Of a stretch of DNA of 64,000 nucleotides, positions 18,601 through 27,559 are shown one piece after another (position 1 is the first letter of the stretch; every line of letters begins with the position of its first letter). The position numbers and the translations under genes are program-made. The notes under the pieces were generated by a model that ran no database searches, was not told where the DNA came from, and saw only the letters and a list, made by a program, of their open reading frames with translations. The stretch comes from Tardiphaga robiniae (GTDB lineage Bacteria; Pseudomonadota; Alphaproteobacteria; Rhizobiales; Xanthobacteraceae): NCBI RefSeq assembly GCF_001618955.1, contig NZ_LVYV01000011.1, positions 25,639 through 89,638 on the forward strand, written 5' to 3'.

Positions 18601-19210
18601 CCACCAGCTTGACGATGGATTCGGTAGCCACGGCGAGCATCAAGCCGTGCTGATGTTCGGTCGCATTGGTCTGCCTTGTACCGAACAGTACGGCGAACAT
18701 CGCCATTGCGAGAGTCACGACCAGTGCCATGTCGCCGACGATGGGAACGCCGGCAATGGCCTTGTCTTCGCCGAGGATCGTTTCCAGCGACGACGCCACG
18801 GCTTTCAGCTGCAGCGCAATGTACGGAACCGAGCCGATGATGGCGATCACGGCGACGGTGGCGGCGACGGCCTGGCTCTTGCCGTAACGTGCGGCGATGA
18901 AGTCGGCGATCGAGGTGATGTTCTGGGTCTTGGCGAGATGGATCACACGCCGCAGCACGGGCGAGAAGAAGGCAAAGAACAGGATCGGGCCGACATAGAT
19001 GGCGAGGAAATCCACGCTGGTCCGGCTGGCCACGCCGACCGAGCCGAAGAACGTCCATGACGTGCAATAGATCGCCAGCGACAGCGGATAGATGACGGCC
19101 TTGGCACGGCCGCTCTGGAACAGCGCTATCCGGTCGCCGTAGCTGGCGACGCAAAACAGAAATCCGATGTAGCAGAGGGCGGCAACAATCACGCCCCAGT
19201 CGTGCAGCAT
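15692..19210 (-). CDS. SLC5-domain hybrid sensor histidine kinase, probable CrbS/MxtR homologue
   Basis: A 1172-residue membrane kinase. Residues 1 to about 490 form a sodium:solute symporter (PutP-like) domain of about 12-13 helices. A STAC-like linker (about 520-640) and a PAS domain (about 650-760) follow. The dimerisation domain has the phospho-acceptor His in AASHDILQPLNAAR, and the ATPase domain has LQNLISNAIKYT, DTGVGI and GLGLGLSIV. A C-terminal receiver has LLVDYHLDRGNG and LNKPVKPA. All catalytic motifs look intact. This is the CrbS/MxtR layout, known to control acetate metabolism genes. Whether the transporter part moves solute here is unknown. The partner regulator is the convergent gene at 15009-15686. 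Confidence 0.92.
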   Translation of the reverse strand: MLHDWGVIVAALCYIGFLFCVASYGDRIALFQSGRAKAVIYPLSLAIYCTSWTFFGSVGVASRTSVDFLAIYVGPILFFAFFSPVLRRVIHLAKTQNITSIADFIAARYGKSQAVAATVAVIAIIGSVPYIALQLKAVASSLETILGEDKAIAGVPIVGDMALVVTLAMAMFAVLFGTRQTNATEHQHGLMLAVATESIVKLVVFIIAGAFVTFWMFGPSELVERAMKTPEAMRAINYVPSFGNFLTMVLLSFCAIMLLPRQFHVSVVENSSDSEVSRARWLFPTYLIAINLFVIPIALAGLVTFPFGAVDSDMYVLALPIEAGSSTLSMAVFIGGLSAATAMVIVECVALAIMVSNDIVLPLVLRRGPQTQNEQTDFGNFLLKARRFSIFAIMVMAYFYFRALGNTQLAAIGLLSFAAIAQLAPAFFGGLIWRRATARGAMGGMVVGFIVWAYTLFIPSFLESSTAGVLFLQHGPFGIEALRPQDLLGTELPPLLHGTLWSLSLNILTYIVLSLMRAPSSIERLQADVFVPNTLAPITPAFRRWRTTVTVQDILSTVTQYLGPDRARESFDAFATRRRVDLDPAAPADFELLQHAEYLIASSIGAASSRVVMSLLLRKRTVSAKAALKLLDDSHAALHFNREILQTALNHVRQGIAVFNPDLQLIVSNRQFGELLGLPPQIVQIGIPLREILEFIGIQSASPYGDNETLTQARLAAYTTEGEPYLERLQDRQIVIEVRTNKMPDGGLVLTFSDVTPSFEAAEALERANATLEKRVRDRTEELTRLNSELALAKSTAEDANISKTRFLAAASHDILQPLNAARLYVTSLVERKSGGEDARLVENIDDSLEAIEEILGALLDISRLDAGAMSPAISSFRIGDLMRSLEIEYAPIAHARGVKLSFVPCSLPVESDRLMLRRLLQNLISNAIKYTPHGRVLVGCRRRGESLQIGIYDTGVGIPILKRGEIFKEFHRLEQGARIARGLGLGLSIVKRLAHVLNHGIALDSNRSGGSFFSVTVPVAKAINHTTAVTSATPLSKSPMSGTLVVCIENDMAILDGMKTLLQAWGAEVVAVPDPEAAMNAIAEIQGSGRRLTGLLVDYHLDRGNGVAAIREIRNRFGKEIPAILITADRSPHVQSAARQDKIAVLNKPVKPASLRALLGQWRTQQMIAAE

Positions 19211-19323
19211 CGCGCGTGCTCCCTTTGGCGGGCTGAAGCCCGTCCGTCAGGCGAAAATCTAGCCGGTTGCGCCGGTGCAGGCGACAGGGATTTGGTCGGA
19301 CGCCGGGGAATGCCGGATCGTCG

Positions 19324-19653
19324 TTAAATCCAGCGCGGGCCGAAAAAGGCGATCAGGATAATGAACAGCCACGCGGTCACGCCGGCCAGCAAAGCGAGGC
19401 GGTAATCGAACGTGCCGACCGTGAGATAGCAGATGCCGAGAAAAGCGAGATAGGCCGGAATGGTCTTCGCGCCGGCCATGCAGGCTTCCCGGAAGCCTGC
19501 ACTGTCGCCTTTTGCGCCGACGATGAGGAGCGCAATGATCGCAAAGGTCGGAAACAACGGCAGAATGCCGGGCAGCGTGTTGCCCCGTTTGGACAACCAG
19601 GCAATCAGGGCGGTGAGCAGTCCGCCGAGAATACCTTTCCAGATGATGTCCAC
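19324..19653 (-). CDS. GlpM-like small membrane protein
   Basis: A 109-residue protein of four predicted membrane helices with the PGILPLFPTFAIIALLIVGAK core typical of the GlpM family, first noted with alginate and glycerol genes in Pseudomonas and functionally obscure. A GTG start at 19653 is chosen: GGAGAA lies seven bases upstream and the helix begins at once (DIIWKGILGGLLTALIAWL). The frame continues upstream through a dispersed repeat, which is not part of the gene. Confidence 0.78.
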   Translation of the reverse strand: MDIIWKGILGGLLTALIAWLSKRGNTLPGILPLFPTFAIIALLIVGAKGDSAGFREACMAGAKTIPAYLAFLGICYLTVGTFDYRLALLAGVTAWLFIILIAFFGPRWI

Positions 19654-19698
19654 GAAAGTTCTCCGATTCCCCGGAAGGGCATACATGCAATTAGAACT

Positions 19699-19788
19699 CG
19701 TCATGGCCGGGCTTGACCCGGCCACCCAGCTTCTCTTGCACACGAACCCGAAAAAATGGATGCCCGGGACAAGCCCGGGCATGACGGT
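19699..19788. repeat. Palindromic dispersed repeat
   Basis: Two hairpins, one built on GCCGGGCTTGACCCGGC and one on ATGCCCGGGACAAGCCCGGG, are enclosed by outer arms CGTCATG and CATGACG. Elements of this sequence ('tcatggccgggcttg...') are widespread in intergenic DNA of Bradyrhizobium and Rhodopseudomonas. It lies between the hemA stop and the glpM-like gene. Confidence 0.8.
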
Positions 19789-19807
19789 ATTCTAGCTATT
19801 TGCAGTT

Positions 19808-21037
19808 TTACTCCGCCGCCAGCGCCTTGGTGCGCAGTGGCAGGCCGAGTTCATCCCACACCTGCAGCAGCGATTCTGCGAGGTGATCGATCAGCACATC
19901 GTCGTGATAGGGCGACGGCGTGATGCGGAGGCGCTCGGCGCCCTTGGCGACGGTCGGGTAGTTGATCGGCTGGATGTAAATACCATGCTCTTCAAGCAGC
20001 AGATCGCAGGCCTTCTTGCAGAGTTCGGCATCGCCAACGAACACCGGCACGATATGGGTGTCGGTGGACATCACCGGAATTCCGGCCGCGGTGAGGATCG
20101 CCTTGACCCGCGCAGCGCGGTCCTGATGGCGTTCGCGTTCCCAGCTCGAGCTCTTCAGGTGTTTGATCGCAGCGGTCGCGGCCGAGCAGATCGCCGGCGG
20201 CAGCGCGGTGGTGAAGATAAAGCCCGGCGCATAGGAGCGCACGGCGTCTACAATGTCCTTGTTTGCTGCGATATAGCCACCGAGGCAGCCATAGGCCTTG
20301 GCCAGCGTGCCTTCGAGCACGTCGATGCGATGCATCACACCGTCGCGCTCGGCGATGCCGCCGCCGCGCGGGCCATACATGCCGACGGCATGGACTTCGT
20401 CGACATAGGTCATGGCGCCATAGCGTTCGGCGAGATCGCAGATCGCAGCCAGTGGCGCGACGTCGCCATCCATCGAGTACAGGCTCTCGCAGGCGATCAG
20501 CTTCGGCCGCGCGGGGTCGGTGGCCTTCAGCAGTTCTTCGAGATGCGCGACATCGTTATGGCGGAACACGACGCGGTCGCAGCCCGCCTGCCGGATGCCT
20601 TCGATCATCGAGTTATGATTGAGCGCATCGGACAGGATCAGGCAATTCGGCATCAGCTTGGCGAGCGTCGAAATGCCGGTCTGGTTCGACACGTAGCCCG
20701 AGGTGAACAGCAGGGCGGCCTGCTTGCCGTGGAGGTCAGCCAGTTCTTCCTCGAGCTGGACCAGCGGATGATGCGTGCCTGCAATATTGCGGGTGCCACC
20801 GGCCCCGGTGCCGACGCGGGTCGCAGTCTCGACCATGGCGCCAACCACTTTCGGGTGCTGGCCCATGCCGAGGTAATCGTTGGAGCACCAGATCACGACA
20901 TTGCGCGGACCATTCGGCGTGTGCCAGACCGCATGCGGGAACCGACCGGCAATGCGCTCGAGATCGGCGAAGACACGATAGCGGCGCTCGTCATGCAAAC
21001 GATTGAGCGCGTCACTGAAGAACTTGCTGTAATCCAT
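19808..21037 (-). CDS. hemA: 5-aminolevulinate synthase
   Basis: A 409-residue PLP enzyme that condenses glycine and succinyl-CoA to 5-aminolevulinate, the entry step of heme and bacteriochlorophyll synthesis in alphaproteobacteria (C4 pathway). Visible marks: [12 protein letters not shown] near the N-terminus, [16 protein letters not shown], the pyridine-contacting [11 protein letters not shown], and the PLP lysine in [15 protein letters not shown]. The length matches characterised enzymes (about 405 residues). A perfect FNR/FixK box lies about 110 bases upstream of the start, so oxygen-responsive control is likely. Confidence 0.97.
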   Translation of the reverse strand: MDYSKFFSDALNRLHDERRYRVFADLERIAGRFPHAVWHTPNGPRNVVIWCSNDYLGMGQHPKVVGAMVETATRVGTGAGGTRNIAGTHHPLVQLEEELADLHGKQAALLFTSGYVSNQTGISTLAKLMPNCLILSDALNHNSMIEGIRQAGCDRVVFRHNDVAHLEELLKATDPARPKLIACESLYSMDGDVAPLAAICDLAERYGAMTYVDEVHAVGMYGPRGGGIAERDGVMHRIDVLEGTLAKAYGCLGGYIAANKDIVDAVRSYAPGFIFTTALPPAICSAATAAIKHLKSSSWERERHQDRAARVKAILTAAGIPVMSTDTHIVPVFVGDAELCKKACDLLLEEHGIYIQPINYPTVAKGAERLRITPSPYHDDVLIDHLAESLLQVWDELGLPLRTKALAAE

Positions 21038-21146
21038 CGCAAAAGACCCAAAAACGAAACCCGAACCCAGCGTCAGGTGCGTTTTAGAGCTTTTCCAGCT
21101 TGGCTGTCGAGGCGCAATTGGTCAATTTGACCAAGTGCCGCGGCTT

Positions 21147-21160
21147 TTGATGTGCATCAA
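21147..21160. promoter_or_regulatory. FNR/FixK-type box upstream of hemA
   Basis: The sequence TTGATGTGCATCAA is a perfect match to the TTGAT-N4-ATCAA consensus bound by FNR, FixK and related regulators. Its centre is about 116 bases before the hemA start codon; activation from position -41.5 would place transcription start near 21112. FixK2 control of hemA is known in Bradyrhizobium japonicum, so the assignment fits the likely host group. Confidence 0.82.
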
Positions 21161-21198
21161 GAGCCTGAGGTTATTCACGAATTTTGTTGCGCTGCAGG

Positions 21199-22275
21199 TT
21201 ACGTCGATTTGAACCGCAGCATGCCATCGGCGCCCATTGTCGAGGTCAGCCGCTTCTGCGCCAGCATGTGATTGACGTGGGCGATCAATTCGCCGGCGGC
21301 AAATCCGGTCTGGTGGGCGTCGAGCTTGTGCTTGTGAAACACCACCGGCACCAGTTGGGCGGATGTCTTGCCGGCATCCTTGCATGCGGCGGCAATCATC
21401 TGGCAGCGCTCTTCGTGATGGTCTGCGAGCTGCTTGATGCGGATCTTGAGGCCGTGAAACGGCACGCCATGACCGGGCAGCACGAGCACATCGTCGGGCA
21501 GCGTATCAGCGAGACGCTTCAGCGAATGCAGATAGGAGCCGAGCGAATTCTCGTCGGGCTCGTGCGCCCAGACGCTCACATTCGGCGAGATCTTGCTCAG
21601 CACCTGATCGGCCGACAGGAACAGTTTGTCGGCTTCGCAATACAGCATCACCTGATCCGGCGAATGGCCGGCGCCGGAGAGCACGCGGAAGGTGCGTGTG
21701 CCGATCACGAGATCGTCGCCATCGGACAACCGGCGATAGGCCGCCGGTAGCGGCACCGTCTTCTTCAGATACTCTTGGCCGCGGCCGAGCAATTGCTCGG
21801 TGATATCTGCATCCATGCCGTGGCGATGGAAGAACTGCCGCATATTGACGATGCGCTCTTCGGTGCGGCGGTGCTGGTGATAGACGCCCTGCAGATATTC
21901 GACTTGCGACATATAGAAGGGGCAGTTGAACCGCTGCACCATCCAGCCGGCCTGGCCGACATGATCGGGATGCGCGTGGGTGACAATCACCTTGCTGATC
22001 GGTTTGCCCTTTAGCGGACCTTCGAACAGTTTCGTCCATGCAGCGATGGTGGCGTCATTGCCGATGCCGGTATCCACCATGGCCCAGCCGTCGCCGTCGG
22101 CGAGCAGATAGATGTTCACATGGTTGAGACGAAACGGCAGGTCGAGCCGGATCCAGAGAACGCCCGGGGCGATTTCGACCACCTGATCGGTACCGGGATG
22201 GTTCTCCCAGGGATAGCGGAGGTCATCGGCTGGCTTTGTGCTGGCGTCTGTTTTCGAATGCATCGGTTCTGTCAC
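21199..22275 (-). CDS. MBL-fold metallo-hydrolase
   Basis: A 358-residue metallo-beta-lactamase-fold protein. The metal-binding motif HAHPDH is present in VIVTHAHPDHVGQAGW. A strand carrying DTGIGNDATIAAW precedes it, and later histidines are in LSGAGHSPDQVML and LPGHGVPFHG. The C-terminal helical part (HHEERCQMI onward) resembles the winged-helix tail of LACTB2-like hydrolases. A GTG start at 22275 is chosen because AAGGA lies five bases upstream; the next ATG is 22263. It lies downstream of bioB on the same strand, 75 bases away. The substrate is unknown. Confidence 0.87.
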   Translation of the reverse strand: MTEPMHSKTDASTKPADDLRYPWENHPGTDQVVEIAPGVLWIRLDLPFRLNHVNIYLLADGDGWAMVDTGIGNDATIAAWTKLFEGPLKGKPISKVIVTHAHPDHVGQAGWMVQRFNCPFYMSQVEYLQGVYHQHRRTEERIVNMRQFFHRHGMDADITEQLLGRGQEYLKKTVPLPAAYRRLSDGDDLVIGTRTFRVLSGAGHSPDQVMLYCEADKLFLSADQVLSKISPNVSVWAHEPDENSLGSYLHSLKRLADTLPDDVLVLPGHGVPFHGLKIRIKQLADHHEERCQMIAAACKDAGKTSAQLVPVVFHKHKLDAHQTGFAAGELIAHVNHMLAQKRLTSTMGADGMLRFKST

Positions 22276-22350
22276 AATGTCCTTTTCATCCGGCTTAGCG
22301 GGCCAAGGACCCCTGCGCCAGCACAAATTCGGCTGGCGCAGGGCATGGGT

Positions 22351-23403
22351 TTATGCGCTGGCGCGCATATCGGCCTGTGCTGAAGCGGTAACCGGCAGAG
22401 CCGGCGTGCTCTTTCCGCTCACGTCGTCGAGCCGTGAGGTCATACCGAGCCGGTCCAGCAGGTTGGCGTCGCGGTCGGTCTGGGGGTTTTTCGTGGTCAG
22501 CAGCACGTCACCGATGAAGATGGAATTGGCGCCGGCGACGAAGCACAGTGCCTGCAATTCATCGGTCATATATTGCCGTCCGGCGGAAAGCCGCACCACG
22601 CTCTTCGGCATCATGATACGCGCCACCGCAATCATGCGGACCAGCGCGATCGGATCCGGGCGTTCGGCGGTGTCGTTGACCGGCACGCCCTTCACTTCGT
22701 TCCACATATTGATCGGCACGCTGTCCGGATGATGCGGCAGGTTGGCCAGCAGCATCAGCATGCCCAGGCGATCCTCGACCTGCTCGCCCATGCCGATGAT
22801 ACCGCCGCAGCAGACCTTGAGGCCGGCATGGCGCGCCCGCGCCAATGTCTCGATGCGATCTTCCATCGTGCGCGTGGTGATGATCTTGCCGTAGAATTCC
22901 GGCGAGGTATCGACATTGTGATTGTAGAAGTCGAGACCGGCGTCCTGCAGGCGTTTGGCCTGATCTTCCGTGAGCATGCCCAGCGTCGCGCAGGTTTCGA
23001 GGCCGAGATCCTTCACCGCGCTGACCATGTCGCATACGCGGTCGAGATCTTTGTCCTTGGGATTGCGCCAGGCCGCGGCCATGCAGAAGCGGCTCGCACC
23101 GGCATCCTTGGCGCGCTGCGCCGTGGCAACCACGGCGTCGCGATCCATCAGCTTGGTCGCCTTGACGTCGGTGTTGTAGTGGGCGCTTTGCGAGCAATAA
23201 CCGCAGTCTTCCGCGCAGCCGCCGGTCTTGATGCTGAGCAGGCTCGCAGTCTCGACGTGATTCGGATCGAAATTGCTGCGGTGGGTGCTCTGCGCCTGGA
23301 AAATCAGGTCCGCAAACGGCAAGTCATACAGTGCTTGGGCTTCATGACGTTGCCAGTCGTGGCGCAGTTCGGTCGATGTCCATGCAGAGGGAGTTGGGGG
23401 CAT
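22351..23403 (-). CDS. bioB: Biotin synthase
   Basis: A 350-residue radical SAM enzyme that inserts sulfur into dethiobiotin. The CxxxCxxC motif for the [4Fe-4S] cluster is in [17 protein letters not shown]. Ligands for the second cluster lie in [10 protein letters not shown] (upstream Cys of ASRFCMA), ETCATLGML and [10 protein letters not shown], with the SAGRQYM arginine near the C-terminus. It stands apart from other bio genes here. Length and order of motifs are normal for the family. Confidence 0.97.
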   Translation of the reverse strand: MPPTPSAWTSTELRHDWQRHEAQALYDLPFADLIFQAQSTHRSNFDPNHVETASLLSIKTGGCAEDCGYCSQSAHYNTDVKATKLMDRDAVVATAQRAKDAGASRFCMAAAWRNPKDKDLDRVCDMVSAVKDLGLETCATLGMLTEDQAKRLQDAGLDFYNHNVDTSPEFYGKIITTRTMEDRIETLARARHAGLKVCCGGIIGMGEQVEDRLGMLMLLANLPHHPDSVPINMWNEVKGVPVNDTAERPDPIALVRMIAVARIMMPKSVVRLSAGRQYMTDELQALCFVAGANSIFIGDVLLTTKNPQTDRDANLLDRLGMTSRLDDVSGKSTPALPVTASAQADMRASA

Positions 23404-23523
23404 TCACGCGATCCTTACATTCTGCGCAGCCACCGATCACGGGCTGCTGTGAAAGCAGTCCATGATTTTGAGGGTTGGAGCAATGACGCTGGCCGGGTGC
23501 AGCCATGCGCTGGATCGCCGCTC

Positions 23524-25668
23524 CTATGCCGCGCGGATGCTGGTCAGGAATTCGTCGATTTCACCGCGAAGAACGTCGGCCTCGCGGCGCAGTTCGCCCG
23601 AGGCGCCGAGTACGTCGTTGGCAGCCGTGCCGGCCTGCGTCGATGCATCGCTGACGCCGACAATGTTGCTCGACACTTCGCTGGTGCCGCCGGCGGCGTG
23701 CTGGATGTTGCGCGCGATCTCGCGTGTTGCCGCACCTTGCTGTTCGACGGCGGTGGCGATGGCAGCACTCACATGATTGATCTCGGCGATGGTCTGCCCG
23801 ATGTTGCGGATCGCTCCGACGGCGGTGGAAGTGACCTGCTGCATCGAGACGATCTGCGTGCGAATCTCGTCGGTGGCTTTTGCGGTCTGATCGGCAAGGC
23901 TCTTCACTTCCGATGCCACGACGGCGAAGCCGCGGCCGGCATCGCCAGCGCGCGCTGCCTCGATGGTCGCGTTGAGCGCCAGGAGGTTGGTCTGCGACGC
24001 GATAGTCTGGATCAGATCGATCACCACACTGATGCGATTGGCGTTGTCGGCCAAGCCCTGCATCGTTGCATCGGTTTCGCCGGCCTCGTTGACGGCCTTT
24101 GCGGCGATTTCGGTCGACGTGACGACCTGTCGGCTGATCTCGTTGATCGATGACGACAGCTGCTCGGTCCCGGCCGACACCGTCTGGACGTTTACCGAGG
24201 TTTCCTCTGCGGCCGATGCGACGGCGCTGACCAGCGCGCTGGAGCGATCGGCAGTGGCTGACATGCTCTGCGCGGTCGATTGCATGGAATCGGCCGAGCT
24301 CTGCAGTTTCTCCAAAGCATTGCGCACCTTGCTCTCGAAGTCGACGATGCGAGCTTCGATGCGCGACGTGCGTTCGCCCTTGGCAATGCGGTCCTGATCC
24401 TGCTCCGCGCTGAGCGTGCGGGCGTTGATCATGCTGTCGCGGAACACTTCGAGCGTGCCCGCCATCGCCGCGATTTCGTCCTGCTGGCGGCTGCGGGCGA
24501 TCTCGGTGTCGAGATCGCCGCTGGACAGCCGCTGCATCGCGCGCTGCAATTGCGCGAGGCGGCGCAGAATGCTGCGGCCGACATAGAGCCAGACGAACAA
24601 CGCCGATCCGATCAGCGTCAGCGCGCCGAGGCCGAGCATCACCTGCGTCGCCAGCGTGATTGTCGTCTGCGCCTGTGTCGTGGCGGCGTCGGTTTCGCTG
24701 CGCACCTTGTCGACCAGTTGCTTGACGCTCATACCGAGGCCGACATTGAGCTTGCGCGTCTCGTCGAGGATGAGTTCGCCATATTCGACAGTGTCCATCT
24801 CTTTCTGGCGCACCTTGAAGACGCTGTTCTTGCCGTCGCCGATCGCCAGCAGCTGCAAGGCGGCTTCTTTGAGTTCTTTGGTTCCCTTGATGCCGACGAG
24901 AGCATCGAGATTCGATTTGACGCGGGTCTGGGCGGCCTTGAAGTTGTCTTCGATCGGAGAGAGCGCTTCGGACGAGCCGGCCGACAGTGCGGCCATCAGA
25001 TCGGACGAGATCAGGTTGGTGCTGGCGACGACTTCGCCGACCTGCACGATGACGCGCGCGGCTTCGCCCGAATCTTCGGCCGAGAATACTGTTGCCCGCA
25101 GCGTGTCGTTCATCACGTTCTGGGCGTCGGTGGCGGCTGGTTCCGACATCTTGACGAAGTTTGCTGCAGCGGTGCGCAGGGAGTCGTATTGCTTCTGATG
25201 CTGGGCGACGGCGTCGAGACGTTCCTGGGTGGCAGCGCCAAGGCTGCGAATCGTGTCTTCGATGTTCTTGACGGTATCGGCCAGAGCCGCGACCACGGCC
25301 TTGTCGGCGCCGAGCTTGGCGATGGTGTCGAGCTTCTCGACTGCAATCTTGTGCGTATCCCGCATGCGCTGCGAGCGTTCCTTCAGAACGTCGGGGCTGC
25401 TTGATGCCAGCAGCATCGGGCCCTGGCTGGCAAGGCTCTCGCTGGCGGTGGCCAGTTGAAGGCTGGCGGTCAGTTTCGGAATGTCCCGGCCGTTCAGGTC
25501 CGTCATCATGCCGCCGAGCTGACCGAGAATCATGCCGGCACCGGCACTGATCAGGATCGCCATGCCCGCGATAACAGCAAAGGCGGCGAACAGGCTGCCG
25601 CGAATGCCCCAACGGGGCCGTGAGAAACGAAACCGTCCGAATTTTCCGATGAATGACGTCAGTGCCAT
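23524..25668 (-). CDS. Methyl-accepting chemotaxis protein
   Basis: A 714-residue receptor with a first membrane helix at about residues 24-48, a periplasmic helical-bundle sensor of about 280 residues, and a second membrane helix at about 335-357. A HAMP domain follows ([17 protein letters not shown] onward), then the cytoplasmic signalling domain. The hairpin tip has the conserved [20 protein letters not shown] and [19 protein letters not shown]. No ligand can be assigned from the sensor part. It lacks the C-terminal NWETF-like pentapeptide and ends in LTSIRAA. No che genes lie nearby. Confidence 0.94.
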   Translation of the reverse strand: MALTSFIGKFGRFRFSRPRWGIRGSLFAAFAVIAGMAILISAGAGMILGQLGGMMTDLNGRDIPKLTASLQLATASESLASQGPMLLASSSPDVLKERSQRMRDTHKIAVEKLDTIAKLGADKAVVAALADTVKNIEDTIRSLGAATQERLDAVAQHQKQYDSLRTAAANFVKMSEPAATDAQNVMNDTLRATVFSAEDSGEAARVIVQVGEVVASTNLISSDLMAALSAGSSEALSPIEDNFKAAQTRVKSNLDALVGIKGTKELKEAALQLLAIGDGKNSVFKVRQKEMDTVEYGELILDETRKLNVGLGMSVKQLVDKVRSETDAATTQAQTTITLATQVMLGLGALTLIGSALFVWLYVGRSILRRLAQLQRAMQRLSSGDLDTEIARSRQQDEIAAMAGTLEVFRDSMINARTLSAEQDQDRIAKGERTSRIEARIVDFESKVRNALEKLQSSADSMQSTAQSMSATADRSSALVSAVASAAEETSVNVQTVSAGTEQLSSSINEISRQVVTSTEIAAKAVNEAGETDATMQGLADNANRISVVIDLIQTIASQTNLLALNATIEAARAGDAGRGFAVVASEVKSLADQTAKATDEIRTQIVSMQQVTSTAVGAIRNIGQTIAEINHVSAAIATAVEQQGAATREIARNIQHAAGGTSEVSSNIVGVSDASTQAGTAANDVLGASGELRREADVLRGEIDEFLTSIRAA

Positions 25669-25793
25669 GATTCCCCCAACGTCCGTCGTACTGGTGACGG
25701 ATCGCGCAGAGAGTATGTCGGTACCGGGTTAATATTCGGGTAAATCGGCAACCTTTGGCTGTCGCGGGGCTTGCGAGGTTACCAAAGGGTAAA

Positions 25794-25822
25794 ACAAAAA
25801 GACCGGCGTTTCCGCCGGCCTT
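25794..25822 (-). terminator. Terminator of the porin gene
   Basis: Read leftward, a GC-rich hairpin (CCGGCG / CGCCGG with a 4-base loop) is followed by a T-rich run (complement of AAAACAAAAA). It lies 35-60 bases past the porin stop at 25857. Confidence 0.75.
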
Positions 25823-25856
25823 TCCGTAGTTACGAGCCTGAAATCAGGCGCGAAGC

Positions 25857-26585
25857 TCAGTACTTCGCAACAACCGGGCCACCCCAGTTGAAGCGGTAGT
25901 TCAGGCCAGCCTTGACGGTGTGCTCGTCGTTGCGGGACGACACGCCAGCCAGCGCGACCGGGGTCGTGAAGGTGGTCTTGCCGAAGTCGTAGTACTGGTA
26001 CTCAACCTTGCCCGACCAGTTCTGGGTGAACAGGTATTCGAGGCCGGCGCCGACGGTGTAACCGTCATGCTTGGTGCCAGCTGCGAAGGCAACCGGAACG
26101 CTACCAGCGGTCGTGACCAGCGATTCGCTGTAGTCGGAGTAAGCGTAGCCGCCCTTCACGTAGAGCAGTGCCGGACCCCAAGTGTAACCGATGCGACCGG
26201 TGACCGAGCCGAGGCCCTTCTGGTTCAGGTTGTAGGTGACGCCTGGCGTGGTGAGGAAAGCGACGTTGGTGTTGTTCGAACCAACCCAGCTGTACTGACC
26301 TTCGATACCAACGACCCAGTTCGGAGCGAACTGGTAGTCAGCGCCGATCTGCAGACCGCCGAGGAAACGACCGTCCGAATTGTCGGAGGTGCCGCCGAAG
26401 CCGTTGCTGCCGTTGAAGGCGCCGCCGACGTGACCGCCGATGTAGAAACCGGTCCAGTTGTAGATTGGGGCGGCAACGTAAGCCGGAGCCTTGGTGTAGG
26501 GGCGAGCAGCGAGGTCAGCGGCCATTGCCGGAACCGAGGCGCCCAGGGCGATCAGGGCAACGGTGCCCATCAGGAAGTTCTTCAT
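25857..26585 (-). CDS. Omp31/RopB-type outer-membrane beta-barrel protein
   Basis: A 242-residue outer-membrane protein with a signal peptide (MKNFLMGTVALIALGASVPA, cut after AMA) and the mature N-terminus ADLAARPYTKAP. The segment IYNWTGFYIGGHVGGAF and the C-terminal strand NYRFNWGGPVVAKY are typical of the 8-strand Omp31/RopB family of rhizobia and Brucella. The start MKNFLMG at 26585 is chosen because the signal peptide begins there; the open frame upstream is non-coding in character. Such proteins are usually abundant; a strong terminator follows. Confidence 0.93.
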   Translation of the reverse strand: MKNFLMGTVALIALGASVPAMAADLAARPYTKAPAYVAAPIYNWTGFYIGGHVGGAFNGSNGFGGTSDNSDGRFLGGLQIGADYQFAPNWVVGIEGQYSWVGSNNTNVAFLTTPGVTYNLNQKGLGSVTGRIGYTWGPALLYVKGGYAYSDYSESLVTTAGSVPVAFAAGTKHDGYTVGAGLEYLFTQNWSGKVEYQYYDFGKTTFTTPVALAGVSSRNDEHTVKAGLNYRFNWGGPVVAKY

Positions 26586-27028
26586 TTTTTTCTTCTCCAG
26601 AAACCATTTTAGAGCGAGAGCGCGTTCACTCCGTCTATGGCGTGGACTTAGACAGCTTTTGCGTAAAATGCTGTCACCCATTCGCCACAGCAATCGACAA
26701 CCCGACACGATCTGGAGTGGCGCAACGGCATGCTTATCGACGCCTTAATAAAAGCGGAAAGATGCCTTAATTTACAGAGGTTTGGCGGACCAGCGTACCT
26801 GCTCGCGCTAACCCGCAGCAGTTTGGTTTTGCTCTAGATCGATTTATTGTGATCGGCAAAACTACAGCGCTTTATCTGCATCGCCTGAAACCTCCCGCAT
26901 CACATTTGGAACGTCTCAAAGCGCTGTGCGAATGCCGGCTGCGTGATGACACCGACCGGTCTGTCATGGGAAACAAAAAACGCGCGATCCGTTAAATGTT
27001 TGCGTGGTGCCGGTCGGCGCCTCCGTGA
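26586..27028. other. Intergenic region upstream of the porin gene
   Basis: A 443-base, relatively AT-rich gap between the divergent porin and small-protein genes. It must contain the porin promoter and leader. I see no gene, no clear hairpin and no recognisable operator in it. A small RNA cannot be excluded. Confidence 0.5.
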
Positions 27029-27400
27029 ATGGAATCGCGTTGCATGCAGGTTGAGCGGATTTTACGTGAATACGGCCACTTCCTTCGGCCGATGAGTGAG
27101 GCACCACGCGACGGTCAGCGGATCCTTGGCCACTCTGCCCAAGGTGGTGCCCAGGGCGGCCACCTCATTTCCTGCTACTGGGAACTGCGCCCTCAAGGCC
27201 TGATCGGGCCAAACTGGGTGGAGGAGCGCGATAGCCCCATCGGTTATATCGACCGCTATTTCGATGGCTGGATCGGGCCCCGCGAATTCAGGCTGCTTGA
27301 TTCGGTCGCCATCAACCGGTTGCTCGTCGCTTACATCGACGATGCGCGCGCCGCCGATAACCGCGAGGCGCTCAAAATGCTCGAAGCGGGAGAGGGTTAG
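27029..27400 (+). CDS. Hypothetical protein
   Basis: A 123-residue hydrophilic protein with no signal peptide or membrane helix. Tryptophan- and tyrosine-rich segments (HLISCYWELRPQGLIGPNW, IDRYFDGWIGPREF) suggest a compact fold. The motif PMSEAPRDGQRIL resembles the start of small proteins common in phage-like and rhizobial genomes ('APRDGT' type), but I cannot name a family with confidence. The start could also be the ATG at 27044. A dispersed palindromic repeat begins at its stop codon. Confidence 0.6.
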   Translation: MESRCMQVERILREYGHFLRPMSEAPRDGQRILGHSAQGGAQGGHLISCYWELRPQGLIGPNWVEERDSPIGYIDRYFDGWIGPREFRLLDSVAINRLLVAYIDDARAADNREALKMLEAGEG

Positions 27401-27446
27401 AGCATCATCCCGAAAAGTGGATACCGGTTTTCGGATAAGATCATGC
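27400..27446. repeat. Dispersed palindromic repeat
   Basis: The sequence around CCGAAAAGTGGATACCGG with closing TTTTCGG forms a hairpin (arms CCGAAAA / TTTTCGG). The wider string 'agcatcatcccgaaaagtgg...cggataagatcatg' is a familiar intergenic repeat in Bradyrhizobium, Rhizobium and relatives. It may serve as a transcript end for the hypothetical gene. Confidence 0.72.
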
Positions 27447-27559
27447 CCTATAAAGAAAAATGCTCCATCCGCTTTGGGAAGAGCTGATGGAAGATCAAGG
27501 GAGATGGCTCGGGCCGGGAGCTTCGCAGCAGACCCGGCCCTGACCGCCAATCCGCAGCT

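Noticed and set aside
15692..19210. A simple proline/pantothenate sodium symporter
   Set aside because: The transporter domain is fused in frame to PAS, kinase and receiver domains, so the gene is a sensor kinase.
24280..25404. Long plus-strand frame opposite the chemotaxis receptor
   Set aside because: Composition and phase show it to be a shadow of the receptor gene; no motif or ribosome site supports it.
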